Shown: positions 27,536 to 34,441 of the stretch, in pieces
How the letters are laid out: the number at the start of each line of letters is the position of its first letter
Numbering within the stretch: position 1 is the stretch's first letter
Source of the DNA: Gammaproteobacteria bacterium
GTDB lineage: Bacteria > Pseudomonadota > Gammaproteobacteria > Pseudomonadales > Pseudomonadaceae
DNA length: 34,441 bases
Direction of reading: 5' to 3'
Assembly: GCA_023475025.1 (NCBI GenBank)
Contig: JAMCWB010000032.1
Span: forward strand, 1-34,441
Translations under genes and position numbers: made by a program
The notes under the pieces: model-generated
The model's database searches: none
What the model was told of the DNA's origin: nothing
Seen by the model: only the letters and a program-made list of their open reading frames with translations

Positions 27536-28639
27536 TTAACGTAAGGCGGGATAATCAGTGTAACCCTCCGCCCCACCCCCATACAGCGTTTTCGGATTGA
27601 TCTCGTTCCAGTCGGCGCCGACCTGGATGCGCTGCACCAGGTCCGGGTTGGCGATGTAGGGGCGGCCGTAGGCGATCAGGTCGGCTAGGCCGGATTCGAT
27701 GGCGGCGGCACCACTTTCTGCGGTCATGCCGCCGGCGAGGATCAGGGTGCCCTGGTAGGCTTGGCGAATCTCCGCCAGCAGCTCGTCAAAACCTTCATAG
27801 ACACCACCGACCCAGTCGGGCTTGTTGACGTGCAGGTAGCCCAGGTTGCGCTTGTTCAGTTCGCCGACCAGGTAGGCAAAGGTGGCCTGCGGGTTGTCAT
27901 CCGCTACGCCGTTGAAGGTGCCCATGGGCGAAATGCGGATACCAACCTTGCCACTGTCGCCGGCAGCAGCAATAACAGCATCCAGCACTTCCAGCACAAA
28001 GCGCGCGCGTTTCTCGATCGAGCCACCATAGCCGTCTTCACGCTGGTTGCTGTTCGGGCAGAGGAACTGATCCAGCAGGTAGCCATTGGCGGCGTGCACT
28101 TCAACGCCGTCAAAGCCGGACTGCAGGGCATTGCGAGTGCCCTGGGCATAGGCTTCCTTGACTTCGTCCAGCTCGTTGAGGGGCAGTGCGCGGGGAGTAG
28201 CGGTCGCTGTCTTGTAGGCTTTGCCGCTGGCTTCCTGCACAAAACACTCGGCCTTGGCCTGAATGGCGGAAGGGGCCACCGGATCGGCAGCGCCGGGCTG
28301 CAGCAGGTTGTGTGAAACCCGGCCGACATGCCACAGCTGGAGGAAGATACGCCCACCGGCAGCATGCACTGCCTGGGTGGTTTGTTGCCAGCCGGCAATC
28401 TGCTCGTCACTGTAGATACCCGGCGTCCAGGCATAACCTTGCCCTTCCGGGCACACCTGGGTGGCCTCACTGATGATCAAGCCAGCATTGGCGCGCTGGG
28501 CATAATAGGTGGCGTTGAGCGCGTGAGGGATGTTGCCCGGTTGTTGCGAGCGCTGACGGGTCAGCGGGGCCATGATGACGCGGTTGGGCAAATCCAGGGA
28601 ACCCACCTTGGCGGGTTGCAGCAGAGCGGATACAGACAT
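27536..28639 (-). CDS. Alkene reductase of the old yellow enzyme family (NemA/XenB-like)
   Basis: This 367-aa FMN enzyme belongs to the classical NemA / PETN reductase / xenobiotic reductase B group. It has NRVIMAPLTRQRS near residue 19, GLIISEATQV and FLQLWHVGRVSH near 98. The signature is VEVHAANGYLLDQFLCPNSN followed by REDGYGGS. The C-terminal hallmark of the group is YGGGAEGYTDYPALR. The ligand-binding pair here is His-Asn (HxxN), unlike the His-His of the enzyme at 3281-4390. AAGGAG lies seven bases before the ATG at 28639. It has no adjacent regulator gene and no TGACCGGTCGT motif was noticed in its upstream spacer. Substrates may include enones, nitrate esters or nitroaromatics; which is unknown. 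Confidence 0.92.
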   Translation of the reverse strand: MSVSALLQPAKVGSLDLPNRVIMAPLTRQRSQQPGNIPHALNATYYAQRANAGLIISEATQVCPEGQGYAWTPGIYSDEQIAGWQQTTQAVHAAGGRIFLQLWHVGRVSHNLLQPGAADPVAPSAIQAKAECFVQEASGKAYKTATATPRALPLNELDEVKEAYAQGTRNALQSGFDGVEVHAANGYLLDQFLCPNSNQREDGYGGSIEKRARFVLEVLDAVIAAAGDSGKVGIRISPMGTFNGVADDNPQATFAYLVGELNKRNLGYLHVNKPDWVGGVYEGFDELLAEIRQAYQGTLILAGGMTAESGAAAIESGLADLIAYGRPYIANPDLVQRIQVGADWNEINPKTLYGGGAEGYTDYPALR

Positions 28640-28753
28640 GCGTTACTCCTTGCAGTCAGACGGAGCCGCAAACATGTGTGCGGCAGTGCGCAGACAATAC
28701 GTTGGCTCCGGAAAGCTGACAAGGTTGAATAAATATCCGGTATCACTTGTTAT

Positions 28754-28786
28754 CAGGCCCCGGGAGACGCTGTCTGCCGGGGCCTG
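28754..28786 (-). terminator. Stem-loop after leuA (weak terminator)
   Basis: CAGGCCCCGG and CCGGGGCCTG form a 10-bp perfect stem, with AGAC/GTCT pairing inside the loop. It lies 30 bases past the leuA stop. On the minus strand it is followed by ATAACAAG rather than a T-run. It may protect the 3' end or act with Rho rather than terminate alone. Confidence 0.45.
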
Positions 28787-28815
28787 AGGTTGTGTATCAG
28801 GGTTTGGTTTGCTCG

Positions 28816-30486
28816 TCAGGCAGCGTGCGCCGCAGCCTGCTGCAAGGCCCGGTTCAGGGCGCTGAACAGAGCGCGGAAACTGGCCGCGGTAATGTTTTCG
28901 TTGATGCCGATACCATGCAGTGAGCGTTCTCCCTCGAGGCGCAGCTCGATATAGGCGGCGGCCTGGGCATTGGTGCCAGAGCCAATCGCATGCTCATGGT
29001 AGTCCATGATTTCGGTCTTGAATGGCAGCGCCGCGACGACTGCTTCCAGCGGCCCCTTGCCCATACCATGCCAGTGCAATTCTTCACCCTGATGGCGGAC
29101 GCGCAGATCGACGACACTGGTACCGTTCTCTTCCTGCAAGCGATGACCCAAGAGCTCATAGGGGCTGCTGTTTTGCAGGTATTCGCGATCCAGCAGGGCG
29201 TGAATCTGCAGTGCGGTCATTTCCAGCCCGAGGCGATCGGTTTCGCCCTGAACCACCTGGCTGAACTCGATCTGCAGGCGGCGTGGCAAGCTGATGCCGT
29301 ACTCCTGCTCCAGCAGGTAGGTGATACCGCCCTTGCCGGACTGGCTGTTGACGCGGATGACGGCTTCATAGCTGCGGCCGATGTCAGCCGGGTCAATCGG
29401 CAGGTAGGGCACTTCCCACAAGCCATCAGCAGACTGCACGGCAAAGCCCTTGCGGATCGCATCCTGATGCGAGCCGGAGAAGGCGGTATGCACCAGATCG
29501 CCGACATAGGGGTGGCGCGGATGCACGGGCAGCTGGTTGCACTCTTCAACGACCTTGCGCACCGCATCTATGTCAGAGAAATCCAGCCCGGGATGCAGGC
29601 CCTGGGTGTACATGTTCAGCGCCAGGGTCACCAGGTCGACGTTACCGGTGCGCTCGCCGTTGCCGAACAGGCAGCCCTCGACCCGATCAGCGCCGGCCAG
29701 CAGGCCGAGTTCGGTGGCGGCCACGCCGGTGCCCCGGTCGTTATGGGTATGCAGGCTGACCAGCACGCTGTCGCGGCGGCTGACATGCCGGCAGAACCAT
29801 TCGATCTGGTCGGCGTAATGGTTCGGGGTGCTGACCTCGACCGTGGCTGGCAGGTTGAGGATCGCCTTGTTGTCGGGGGTCGGCTGCCAGACGTCGAGCA
29901 CCGCATCGCAGACCTGCACGGCGAAATCCAGCTCGGTGGAGGTGAAGATTTCCGGCGAGTACTGGAAGGTCCACTGGGTATCCGGCTGCTGGGCGGCCAG
30001 TGCCTTGATCCGCTTGGCGGCATTCACGGCGATATCGACCACGCCCTGCTTGTCCTGGTTGAAGACGATGCGGCGGAAGCTCGGCGCGGTGGCATTGTAG
30101 ACGTGGACGATGGCCTTCTTCGCACCGCGCAGAGACTCGAAGGTACGGGTGATCAGGTCGTCACGCGCCTGGGTCAGCACCTGGATGGTCACGTCATCGG
30201 GAATATGGTCGTTCTCGATCAGCGTGCGGACGAAGTCGAAATCGGTTTGCGAGGCCGACGGAAAGGCCACTTCGATCTGCTTGACGCCGACCTTGACCAG
30301 GGTCTGGAAGAATTTCAGCTTCTTCGCCGGGTCCATCGGTTCGATCAGCGACTGGTTGCCGTCGCGCAGGTCGGAGCTGCACCAGATCGGCACCTCGGTA
30401 ATGGTCCGGGAAGGCCACTGGCGGTCTGGCATGTTCACCGGCTGGAAGGCGCGGTACTTGCTGGATGGGTCTTTGAGCATGCTCAT
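28816..30486 (-). CDS. leuA: 2-isopropylmalate synthase
   Basis: LeuA condenses acetyl-CoA with 2-oxoisovalerate, the first step of leucine synthesis, and is feedback-inhibited by leucine. The 556-aa protein is of the long form found in Pseudomonas and actinobacteria. It has the DRE-TIM barrel motif [11 protein letters not shown] (about 37-47), the metal site [11 protein letters not shown] (His246, His248) and [21 protein letters not shown] linker and a C-terminal LeuA dimer/regulatory domain follow (about 430-556). I chose the ATG at 30486 ([14 protein letters not shown]) because AGGA stands eight bases upstream and relatives start there. An in-frame GTG at 30561 would overlap a candidate leader ORF. 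Confidence 0.95.
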   Translation of the reverse strand: MSMLKDPSSKYRAFQPVNMPDRQWPSRTITEVPIWCSSDLRDGNQSLIEPMDPAKKLKFFQTLVKVGVKQIEVAFPSASQTDFDFVRTLIENDHIPDDVTIQVLTQARDDLITRTFESLRGAKKAIVHVYNATAPSFRRIVFNQDKQGVVDIAVNAAKRIKALAAQQPDTQWTFQYSPEIFTSTELDFAVQVCDAVLDVWQPTPDNKAILNLPATVEVSTPNHYADQIEWFCRHVSRRDSVLVSLHTHNDRGTGVAATELGLLAGADRVEGCLFGNGERTGNVDLVTLALNMYTQGLHPGLDFSDIDAVRKVVEECNQLPVHPRHPYVGDLVHTAFSGSHQDAIRKGFAVQSADGLWEVPYLPIDPADIGRSYEAVIRVNSQSGKGGITYLLEQEYGISLPRRLQIEFSQVVQGETDRLGLEMTALQIHALLDREYLQNSSPYELLGHRLQEENGTSVVDLRVRHQGEELHWHGMGKGPLEAVVAALPFKTEIMDYHEHAIGSGTNAQAAAYIELRLEGERSLHGIGINENITAASFRALFSALNRALQQAAAHAA

Positions 30487-30553
30487 GATGTCGATCCTGT
30501 AACTGTCTGGCTGATGCGCGCGCAGGCGCACGGGCAAATAGAGGTGGCGCGGC

Positions 30554-30631
30554 TTAGCCACGCAGTCGCAGGCTGATCAGATGAAGGCAGCGATGCTGTC
30601 GGAGAGTGATCAGGGTGTTAGGTGTTTTCAT
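30554..30631 (-). CDS. Candidate leucine-rich leader peptide of leuA
   Basis: A 25-codon ORF, ATG at 30631 to TAA at 30554, starts [10 protein letters not shown] and ends [10 protein letters not shown]. It lies 67 bases before the leuA start. Six of 25 codons are leucine, four of them within the last ten codons, as expected for translation-sensing attenuation of a leucine gene. A plausible promoter lies just upstream. I see no intrinsic terminator with a T-run between it and leuA, so control would have to work through Rho, ribosome access or coupling. The ribosome binding site is weak. The existence of the peptide is inference. Confidence 0.5.
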   Translation of the reverse strand: MKTPNTLITLRQHRCLHLISLRLRG

Positions 30632-30636
30632 GCTGA

Positions 30637-30665
30637 AAACTTTACGGGTAATTGATTTGCATGGC
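30637..30665 (-). promoter_or_regulatory. Candidate leuA promoter
   Basis: On the minus strand TTGCCA (5 of 6 to the -35 consensus), 17 bases, then TAAAGT (4 of 6 to the -10) stand immediately before the leader ORF. Transcription would begin very near its ATG. An alternative TTGACG -35 lies a little further upstream. Confidence 0.4.
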
Positions 30666-30670
30666 AATAG

Positions 30671-30687
30671 TTGCGTCAAAAACGCAA
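30671..30687. promoter_or_regulatory. Inverted repeat TTGCGT-N5-ACGCAA
   Basis: A 6-bp perfect inverted repeat with a five-base spacer lies just upstream of the leuA promoter candidate, between leuA and ybdG. It could be an operator. No other copy was noticed in the window. Confidence 0.35.
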
Positions 30688-30799
30688 TGTTATGCTTGTG
30701 ATATTGGTTTTATGGGTTTTTTGTTGCGAAGGGTGTTGTTTTTCTTTGCTCAGCAGCAGAAAGCGGCGCACCAGGTGGTGCGCCGCAACTGGCATGGTC

Positions 30800-32047
30800 T
30801 CAGTTTGCCGGGCTGGCGCTGCCCATTTCACGCATGTCCTGGCCGCTGGGGCTTTGGAATACGCGCAGGCCGAACTCCGGCAATATTGCCAATAGATGGT
30901 CAAAGATATCCGACTGGATACCTTCATGGGGGCCCCAGGCCACGGTGTTGGTGAAGCACCAGATTTCCAGCGGCAGACCCTCGGCAGTGGGTTGCTGCTG
31001 GCGCACCAGCGTCGTCATGCCCTGGTGAATGCCGGCGTGATGGCGCAGGTAGTGCTGCACATAGGCGCGGAAACTGCCGAGGTTGGTGATGCGTCGAGTG
31101 TTGACCGGTTCCTTGCCGTGTTCGGCGAGACGGGTGTTCCATTCGCGCAGCTCGTCGTCCTTTTGCTCCAGATAGTCGTCGAGGAGCATGAAGCGGCGCA
31201 GGCGGGCGATTTCTTCATTACTGAGAAAATGTACGCTGGTCTGGTCCAGGTAAAGGCTGCGTTTGATCCGCCGCCCACCGGACTCGCTCATGCCTCGCCA
31301 GTTCTTGACCGGGTCGCTGATCAGGCGTTTGGTGGGAATGGTGGTGATGGTTTTGTCCCAGTTCTGCACCTTGACGGTATGCAGGGCAATATCGATTACA
31401 TCGCCATCGGCGTTCAGCGCGGGCATTTCGATCCAGTCGCCGACCCGCACGATGTCGCTGGAGCTGATCTGCACGCTGGCGACCAGCGACAGCAGAGTGT
31501 CCTGAAAGATCAACATCAGTACCGCGGCCATGGCGCCCAGACCCGAGAGCAGAATCAGCGGCGAGCGGTCGATCAGTGACGCGATAATCAGAATGGTGGC
31601 CAGCGCGTAGATGACGATCTTGACGACCTGGACATAACCCTTGATCGGCTTCAGGTGGGCGTCCGGGCGGCGGGAGTAGACGTTGTTGATCAAGGTCAGT
31701 ACGGCGCTGATCGCCAGGGCGATGGTCAGTACGATGAACGCGCTGCACACATTGCGCACGATGGTGACCAGGGTTTCCGGCAGGCCGGGGACCAGCGTGA
31801 TACCGGTGGAGATGATCAACGCCGGCACGATATTGGCCAGGCGCGCAACGACATGCGAGTCGTGCAGCAGTTCGTTGCTGCCCAGTGGCGTGGCGCGCAA
31901 GGCGCGGAACAGGCCGCGCAGGATGATGCGCTTGACGATCCAGTTGCCGAGCCAGGCGACCAGGATCAGCAGGCCGAGGCTGAGCAGTGTGTAGAGTTGC
32001 GGGTAGTGTTCGAGCCACGTCAGGGTGGCTGTGTATTGGGCTTCCAT
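30800..32047 (-). CDS. ybdG: MscS-family mechanosensitive channel, YbdG-like
   Basis: This inner-membrane small-conductance mechanosensitive channel protects against osmotic downshock. The 415-aa length is that of E. coli YbdG. Hydrophobic segments lie at about 18-37, 70-88, 99-121, 141-159 and 163-182. The last, pore-lining helix leads into FQDTLLSLVASVQISSSDIVRVGDWIEM, the MscS beta-domain entry. A soluble domain follows with the YbdG-type NWDKTITTIPTKRLISDPVKNWRGM. The ATG at 32047 has AGGA six bases upstream. An in-frame ATG at 32098 would add 17 residues and lacks support. It is probably transcribed alone, since the hairpin-containing spacer separates it from the M23 gene. Confidence 0.92.
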   Translation of the reverse strand: MEAQYTATLTWLEHYPQLYTLLSLGLLILVAWLGNWIVKRIILRGLFRALRATPLGSNELLHDSHVVARLANIVPALIISTGITLVPGLPETLVTIVRNVCSAFIVLTIALAISAVLTLINNVYSRRPDAHLKPIKGYVQVVKIVIYALATILIIASLIDRSPLILLSGLGAMAAVLMLIFQDTLLSLVASVQISSSDIVRVGDWIEMPALNADGDVIDIALHTVKVQNWDKTITTIPTKRLISDPVKNWRGMSESGGRRIKRSLYLDQTSVHFLSNEEIARLRRFMLLDDYLEQKDDELREWNTRLAEHGKEPVNTRRITNLGSFRAYVQHYLRHHAGIHQGMTTLVRQQQPTAEGLPLEIWCFTNTVAWGPHEGIQSDIFDHLLAILPEFGLRVFQSPSGQDMREMGSASPAN

Positions 32048-32205
32048 TAACAATCCTTGCTTATCGGGTTTCAAGGCGGTTTGCCATTGCGCAGACATTC
32101 GCCTTATTCACCATACCAAAGAAATCCCGCCGGTTCAGGCGTTGGCGTTTGGGCTGATGCTCAGACCCTGGCTGCGCCGGTCGGTTCCCTGGTAGCCCGG
32201 GAGGT

Positions 32206-32282
32206 TCGAGCACTAGCTCGTACCATTTTCTATCCGAGAGCTTCTGTGTATCAGGCAGTCCGCTGATCGAGCTAGTGCTCGA
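32206..32282. repeat. 15-bp perfect inverted repeat in a longer imperfect palindrome
   Basis: TCGAGCACTAGCTCG (32206-32220) and CGAGCTAGTGCTCGA (32268-32282) are exact reverse complements with a 47-base spacer. Weaker pairing extends outward (CCGGTCGGTTCCCTGG near 32177 with CCCAGAGAACACCGG near 32287). It fills most of the M23-ybdG spacer. There is no T-run and no gene. It is REP-like or a cleavage/protection hairpin. Confidence 0.75.
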
Positions 32283-32342
32283 CCGTCCCAGAGAACACCG
32301 GCTTCCTAGTCTCGAAGCACAATTCTGTGAAAGAGCTGCGTC

Positions 32343-33179
32343 TCAGGGTATGAAGGCGCCGATGAATATCGCCGGGTCGACCCGCGCATTGTTCAGGCTG
32401 ACGTTCCAGTGCAGATGTGGCCCGGTGGCGCGACCGGTAGCGCCGACCTTGCCCAGTACCTGACCGCGATCCAGCTCATCGCCGATCTGCACGTCAATCT
32501 CGGAAAGATGGCAGAACATGCTGATCAGGCCCTGGCCATGGTCAACGAACACTGTCTTGCCATTGAAGAAGTAATCACCAACCAGAATCACTTCGCCGGC
32601 CGCCGGGGCGCGTATCGGGGTGCCACTGGGTACGGCAAAGTCCAGGCCGGAATGTGGATTGCGCTCTTCGCCATTGAAAAAGCGGCGCAAACCAAAAGCG
32701 CTGGACAGTCGCCCGTCTACGGGTCGGTCGAGCATGAGATTGCTGGGTTGACGCGGACTGAAACGCCGGTAGGCGGTCAGCTGTTCCTCCAGCTCGCGGG
32801 CGATCCGACGCTGATGGGCCGGGTCCGGGGTGACGTGCTGCTGGTTGCGCAGGGTGATGTGTTGGGCCGGGTAGTGGCGGTCGCCGACCTCAAAGCTCAA
32901 TCGGCTGCCATCATCCAGTTCGATATGCTGAGTACCAACTGCGGTACCCAGCGGAATGCCGGTGATGGCTATCCAGCGCTTGCCCTCTTCGCGGATCACC
33001 AGCACCGGCTGATCCTGAAAGCGCACGCGGGGTGCGCTTGCCTGTTCCGGCAGGCCAATCACGGCAACACCACCCGGAACCGGCTTGTTCAGCAGACGGG
33101 TGATAAAACCCTCAGCCTGCACGGGCAGGCCAAGGCAGATGAACAGCAGGCTGATAAGCAGGGTAGTAGGGCGGGTCAT
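32343..33179 (-). CDS. M23 (LytM-domain) peptidase, periplasmic
   Basis: This 278-aa exported protein has a signal peptide cleaved after AQA-like VQA (about residue 22). Two small beta-rich N-terminal segments follow (about 30-110), then a C-terminal LytM domain (about 155-275). The zinc and catalytic residues are intact: His176 and Asp180 in NPHSGLDFAVPSG, His224 in MFCHLSE, and His255/His257 in GPHLHWNV. It is therefore a likely active peptidoglycan DD-endopeptidase rather than an EnvC/NlpD-type activator. It begins seven bases after the xseA stop and is probably cotranscribed with it. Confidence 0.92.
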   Translation of the reverse strand: MTRPTTLLISLLFICLGLPVQAEGFITRLLNKPVPGGVAVIGLPEQASAPRVRFQDQPVLVIREEGKRWIAITGIPLGTAVGTQHIELDDGSRLSFEVGDRHYPAQHITLRNQQHVTPDPAHQRRIARELEEQLTAYRRFSPRQPSNLMLDRPVDGRLSSAFGLRRFFNGEERNPHSGLDFAVPSGTPIRAPAAGEVILVGDYFFNGKTVFVDHGQGLISMFCHLSEIDVQIGDELDRGQVLGKVGATGRATGPHLHWNVSLNNARVDPAIFIGAFIP

Positions 33180-33186
33180 CGGGTCT

Positions 33187-34441
33187 TCAGTCCAGGAGTG
33201 ACAGGGTGTGAGGTTGGCCGTTCGGATCGTCGACCCGCAGACTCAGGCGGCCTTCTGCCAGACGTGCCTCCAGGCGTTGACCGGGTTGCGTGTCCTGACT
33301 GCGGCGAACGGCGCGACCCTGGCCATCCAGCAGGATGCTGTAGCCGCGGCCGAGGGTCGCCAGCGGGCTGATCAGGTGCATGTTCTGTACCAAGGCTTCA
33401 AAGCGTGCTTTACGCTGCCGCAGACTGTGCTGGATCGCCCGCGGCAGACGCTCTTGGTAGTGTTGCAGGCGCTGGCGCAACAGCGCCAGTTGTTGCCCCG
33501 GATGGCGTGCCTGCAAGCGTGCCTGCAGGCGCTCATGGCGTTGCTGCAATAGACTGAGTTGTTGCCGCAGGCTGCGCTGCAGGCGCAACTCCAGATCGTC
33601 CAGGCGTTGTGCCTGTTGGGCCAGGCGTTGCCCTGGGTGGCGCAGGCGTCGGCGCAGACTGTCCAGTCGCAGGTGTTCGCGGGCCAGACGCTCGCGCATG
33701 CGTTGCTGCAGCTGGCGTTGGGCGCGAGTGACCTGGGCCAGCATGACCTGCTGGTCCGGGCTCAGGAGTTCAGCGGCGGCGGAGGGCGTCGGTGCGCGCA
33801 CGTCGGCGACGAAGTCACAGATGGATACATCGGTTTCGTGACCAACCGCACTGACCGTCGGTGTCTTGCAGGCAAACAGGGCGCGGGCCACCTGTTCCTC
33901 GTTGAAGGGCCAGAGGTCTTCCAGTGAGCCGCCGCCGCGGGCCAGGATCAGGGCATCAAAACCACCGCGGTCAGCCAGTTGCAGGGCGCGCACAATTTGC
34001 GGCGCGGCGTCACGACCCTGCACCGCGGTCGGCACAATAAACAACTCGATAAAGGGTGCGCGTCGGCCGAAGACGCTGATGATGTCGCGTACCGCCGCAC
34101 CACTGGGCGAGGTAATCACGGCAATCCGCCGCGCCTGGGTCGGCAAGGTACGCTTGCGCTCAGTGGTAAACAGGCCTTCATCCTGCAACCTGGCTTTGAG
34201 CGCCTCAAAGGCCTGACGCAGGGCACCATCGCCGGCGGTTTCCAGTGCATCGACAATCAGCTGATAGTCGCCGCGGCCTTCGTACAGGCTGACGCGGCCA
34301 CGTACCTTGACCTGCAAGCCGTCGCGCAGGGTCAGGCGCACGCGGCTGGCATGCTGGCGAAAAAAGGCGCAGCGAATCTGTGCCTTGTTGTCCTTGAGGC
34401 TGAAATACATATGCCCGGAGGAGGGGCGCGCCAGATTGGAC
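33187..34441 (-). CDS. xseA: Exodeoxyribonuclease VII large subunit (N-terminus beyond window)
   Basis: XseA is the catalytic subunit of ExoVII, a single-strand nuclease used in repair and recombination. About 417 codons are present. The frame is open to the window edge, where it reads SNLARPSSGHMYFSLKD, the end of the N-terminal OB-fold. About 30 residues are missing. The catalytic region has RRIAVITSPSGAAVRDI, ILARGGGSLEDLWPFNEE and SAVGHETDVSICDFVADVRAPTPSAAAE. It is followed by a long arginine- and glutamine-rich coiled coil that binds XseB and a short C-terminal domain (LGRGYSIL). The methionine at 34410 is internal, not the start. Confidence 0.95.
   Translation of the reverse strand, partial: SNLARPSSGHMYFSLKDNKAQIRCAFFRQHASRVRLTLRDGLQVKVRGRVSLYEGRGDYQLIVDALETAGDGALRQAFEALKARLQDEGLFTTERKRTLPTQARRIAVITSPSGAAVRDIISVFGRRAPFIELFIVPTAVQGRDAAPQIVRALQLADRGGFDALILARGGGSLEDLWPFNEEQVARALFACKTPTVSAVGHETDVSICDFVADVRAPTPSAAAELLSPDQQVMLAQVTRAQRQLQQRMRERLAREHLRLDSLRRRLRHPGQRLAQQAQRLDDLELRLQRSLRQQLSLLQQRHERLQARLQARHPGQQLALLRQRLQHYQERLPRAIQHSLRQRKARFEALVQNMHLISPLATLGRGYSILLDGQGRAVRRSQDTQPGQRLEARLAEGRLSLRVDDPNGQPHTLSLLD

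Noticed and set aside
28754-28786. Strong intrinsic terminator for leuA
   Set aside because: The stem is good but the T-tract is missing on the minus strand, so it is listed only as a weak candidate.
28990-30576. 528-codon open frame antisense to leuA
   Set aside because: Shadow of leuA with no domain resemblance and no ribosome binding site.
30652-30954. Plus-strand ORF upstream of leuA/ybdG
   Set aside because: Overlaps the 3' end of ybdG in antisense, has no ribosome binding site and no recognisable similarity.

Overview
The window reads as a chromosomal core region of a gammaproteobacterium of the Pseudomonadaceae. Gene order closely follows the Pseudomonas blocks tRNA-Leu-queA-tgt-yajC-secD-secF, suhB-trmJ-cysE and ndk-rlmN-pilF-rodZ-ispG-hisS-yfgM-bamB-der. 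The proteins also look Pseudomonas-like, for example the long LeuA (556 aa) and the AckA-Pta pair. A lineage such as Halopseudomonas is possible but is inference only. No phage, plasmid, CRISPR array or recognisable defence system is present.

Layout. 1-1537: ackA-pta (acetate overflow), minus strand, pta cut by the window edge. 1708-2193: slyD, then a terminator and 23 tandem copies of a heptamer. 2616-4390: a NemR-like TetR repressor and an old yellow enzyme, with the same operator-like motif before each gene. 4391-6299: cysZ and trxB, divergent. 6301-6580: a 29-bp perfect inverted repeat, 20-bp tandem repeats, a terminator and a tRNA-Leu(CAA). 6707-12126: queA-tgt-yajC-secD-secF (queuosine synthesis and the Sec accessory complex). 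12167-13857: a chemoreceptor with its own FliA (sigma-28) promoter. 13963-17643: suhB (minus), then trmJ-cysE and a cysteine desulfurase. 17778-25389: ndk, rlmN, pilF, rodZ, ispG, hisS, yfgM and bamB. 25491-26906: der. 26907-27535: repeat-filled intergenic DNA containing a MITE-like element. 27536-34441, all minus strand: a second old yellow enzyme, leuA with a leucine-rich leader ORF, a YbdG-like mechanosensitive channel, a LytM/M23 protein and xseA (cut by the edge).

The clearest biological oddity is at cysE-ndk. In Pseudomonas this interval normally carries iscR-iscS-iscU-iscA-hscB-hscA-fdx-iscX. Here only an IscS-like desulfurase remains. It keeps the PLP lysine and catalytic cysteine but ends before the C-terminal tail that contacts IscU. 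This suggests loss of the ISC machinery, with the desulfurase kept for other sulfur transfer such as tRNA thiolation, and with Fe-S assembly supplied elsewhere.

Other points of interest are non-coding: the heptamer repeat family, the MITE-like element, a perfect inverted repeat exactly flanking the -10 box of ndk, the shared NemR-type operators and the leuA leader.
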